64,000 nucleotides of DNA, taken from positions 1 through 64,000 of the forward strand of contig CABZVB010000002.1 of the NCBI GenBank assembly GCA_902529115.1, read 5' to 3'. Made by a program: the position numbers and the translations under genes. The notes below the pieces were generated by a model, which saw nothing but the letters and a program-made list of their open reading frames with translations, was not told the DNA's origin and searched no databases. This stretch comes from an uncultured Balneola sp. (GTDB taxonomy: Bacteria; Bacteroidota; Rhodothermia; Balneolales; Balneolaceae). Positions 63,363-64,000 of this stretch are shown piece by piece; position 1 is the stretch's first letter, and every line of letters begins with the position of its first letter.

Positions 63363-63383
63363 TTTAGTAAAGGCTTTACTAAA
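63363..63383. repeat. Perfect inverted repeat between fumC and the E1 gene
   Basis: TTTAGTAAAG (63363-63372) and CTTTACTAAA (63374-63383) with a one-base centre. It is 40 bp past the fumC stop on the minus strand. There is no immediate T-run, although TTTTTTT occurs about 17 bp further on; it may be a terminator or an operator for the E1 gene. Confidence 0.5.
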
Positions 63384-63423
63384 AGTAACTTAGCTTTTTA
63401 ATAAACTAATCAACACTATAAAG

Positions 63424-64000
63424 TTACTCAGTAAAACCACCCTTGGTCATTTTCATAGGATTTAAAGCCGTATTCAAGTCCTTATCAGATAGATCCGTCA
63501 TTTCCTTAGCTACATCTTTCAAAGCACGACCCTCTGCATATGCTTTTTTGGCAATTTTGGCAGCTAAATCATATCCAATAATAGGGTTGAGAGCAGTTAT
63601 TAATACTGGGTTTTTTCCTATTTTTTCAGAAATAATATCTTCCCGAACAGTTAATTTAGATACTGATTCATCGGCTAAATTGTTTGCAGCATTAGCTAGA
63701 AGCTCGATCGATTCTAAAAGGTTATGAGCCACTACCGGTAGCATTACATTGAGCTCAAAGTTCCCTGATTGACCCGCCAAAGATACAGTGAGATCGTTAC
63801 CCATAACCTGTGCACATACCATAGATACAGATTCTTCAATCACTGGATTTACTTTACCTGGCATAATTGAAGAGCCTGGCTGTAGAGCAGCCAGTCGAAT
63901 TTCACCTAAGCCACTGTTAGGTCCAGAATTCATCCAACGTAAATCATTCGCTATTTTCATCATTCCAACTGCAATTGTTTTTATTTGAGCACTCATTTCT
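63424..64000 (-). CDS. fumC: Fumarate hydratase class II, C-terminal part (runs off the window)
   Basis: TCA-cycle enzyme that hydrates fumarate to malate. Only the last ~190 residues are in the window; the 5' end lies beyond base 64000. GSSIMPGKVNPVIEE is the superfamily signature with the catalytic Ser loop. GQSGNFELNVMLPVVAHNLL and the C-terminal ALNPIIGYDLAAKIAKKAY identify fumarase rather than argininosuccinate lyase or aspartase, though aspartase is a close relative. The internal Met at 63996 is not the start. Confidence 0.9.
   Translation of the reverse strand, partial: EMSAQIKTIAVGMMKIANDLRWMNSGPNSGLGEIRLAALQPGSSIMPGKVNPVIEESVSMVCAQVMGNDLTVSLAGQSGNFELNVMLPVVAHNLLESIELLANAANNLADESVSKLTVREDIISEKIGKNPVLITALNPIIGYDLAAKIAKKAYAEGRALKDVAKEMTDLSDKDLNTALNPMKMTKGGFTE

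Overview
The window looks like a chromosomal segment from a free-living, probably marine member of the Balneolota/Rhodothermota branch near Bacteroidota. The basis is low-GC DNA, SusC/SusD-type outer-membrane proteins, several secreted proteins ending in a type IX secretion (T9SS) sorting domain of the [11 protein letters not shown]...GVYLYKL type, many lipoproteins, weak or absent Shine-Dalgarno sequences, and a fused alpha/beta 2-oxoacid dehydrogenase E1. No marker gene here settles the species.

Layout. (1) 0.1-9.2 kb is mostly housekeeping: cmk, rpsT, gpmI, clpC, a secreted propeller-like protein, then a sugar epimerase and a glycosyltransferase. (2) A tRNA-Pro at 9.3 kb and a tRNA-Arg at 11.8 kb flank a run of very small membrane-protein genes of no family I recognise, some of them paralogous. 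(3) 11.9-43.9 kb is an accessory block of surface and nutrient-acquisition genes: two dehydrogenases, giant BspA-repeat T9SS proteins, a ribose/nucleoside acquisition locus, an SGNH hydrolase, a YHYH protein, and a set of aldose epimerase, formylglycine-generating enzyme and sulfatase. It also holds gene remnants: a flagellin C-terminus, an orphan T9SS tag, an HNH fragment and a zinc-ribbon fragment. (4) 44.4-52.8 kb is a regulatory block: anti-sigma kinase, STAS protein, ECF sigma factor, a membrane anti-sigma-like protein with 33 nonapeptide repeats, a secreted metallopeptidase/beta-barrel protein, a PrsW-type intramembrane protease and a GAF-PP2C phosphatase. (5) 53.4-53.8 kb has four tRNAs (Cys, Glu, His, Glu). 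(6) 53.8-64 kb returns to core functions: sugar MFS transporter with a LacI regulator, GT2, MerR, heme A and heme O synthases, a membrane protein, the E1 dehydrogenase, and fumC running off the end.

How the genes may work together. The 19.3-34.1 kb locus combines SusC/SusD, two sister surface lipoproteins, a lipoprotein nucleoside hydrolase, a secreted ADP-ribosylglycohydrolase/beta-helix/PKD fusion, a GRP-type sugar transporter and ribokinase. That is the part list expected for scavenging ribose from nucleosides or ADP-ribosyl compounds, and it resembles the Bacteroides rus system. The 44-53 kb block has the parts of a partner-switching cascade (PP2C, STAS, kinase) beside an ECF sigma/anti-sigma pair and a PrsW protease. 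PrsW proteases cleave anti-sigma factors in Bacillus, so an integrated envelope-signalling circuit is a reasonable but untested reading.

All calls come from reading the sequence and its translations; no database search was run.
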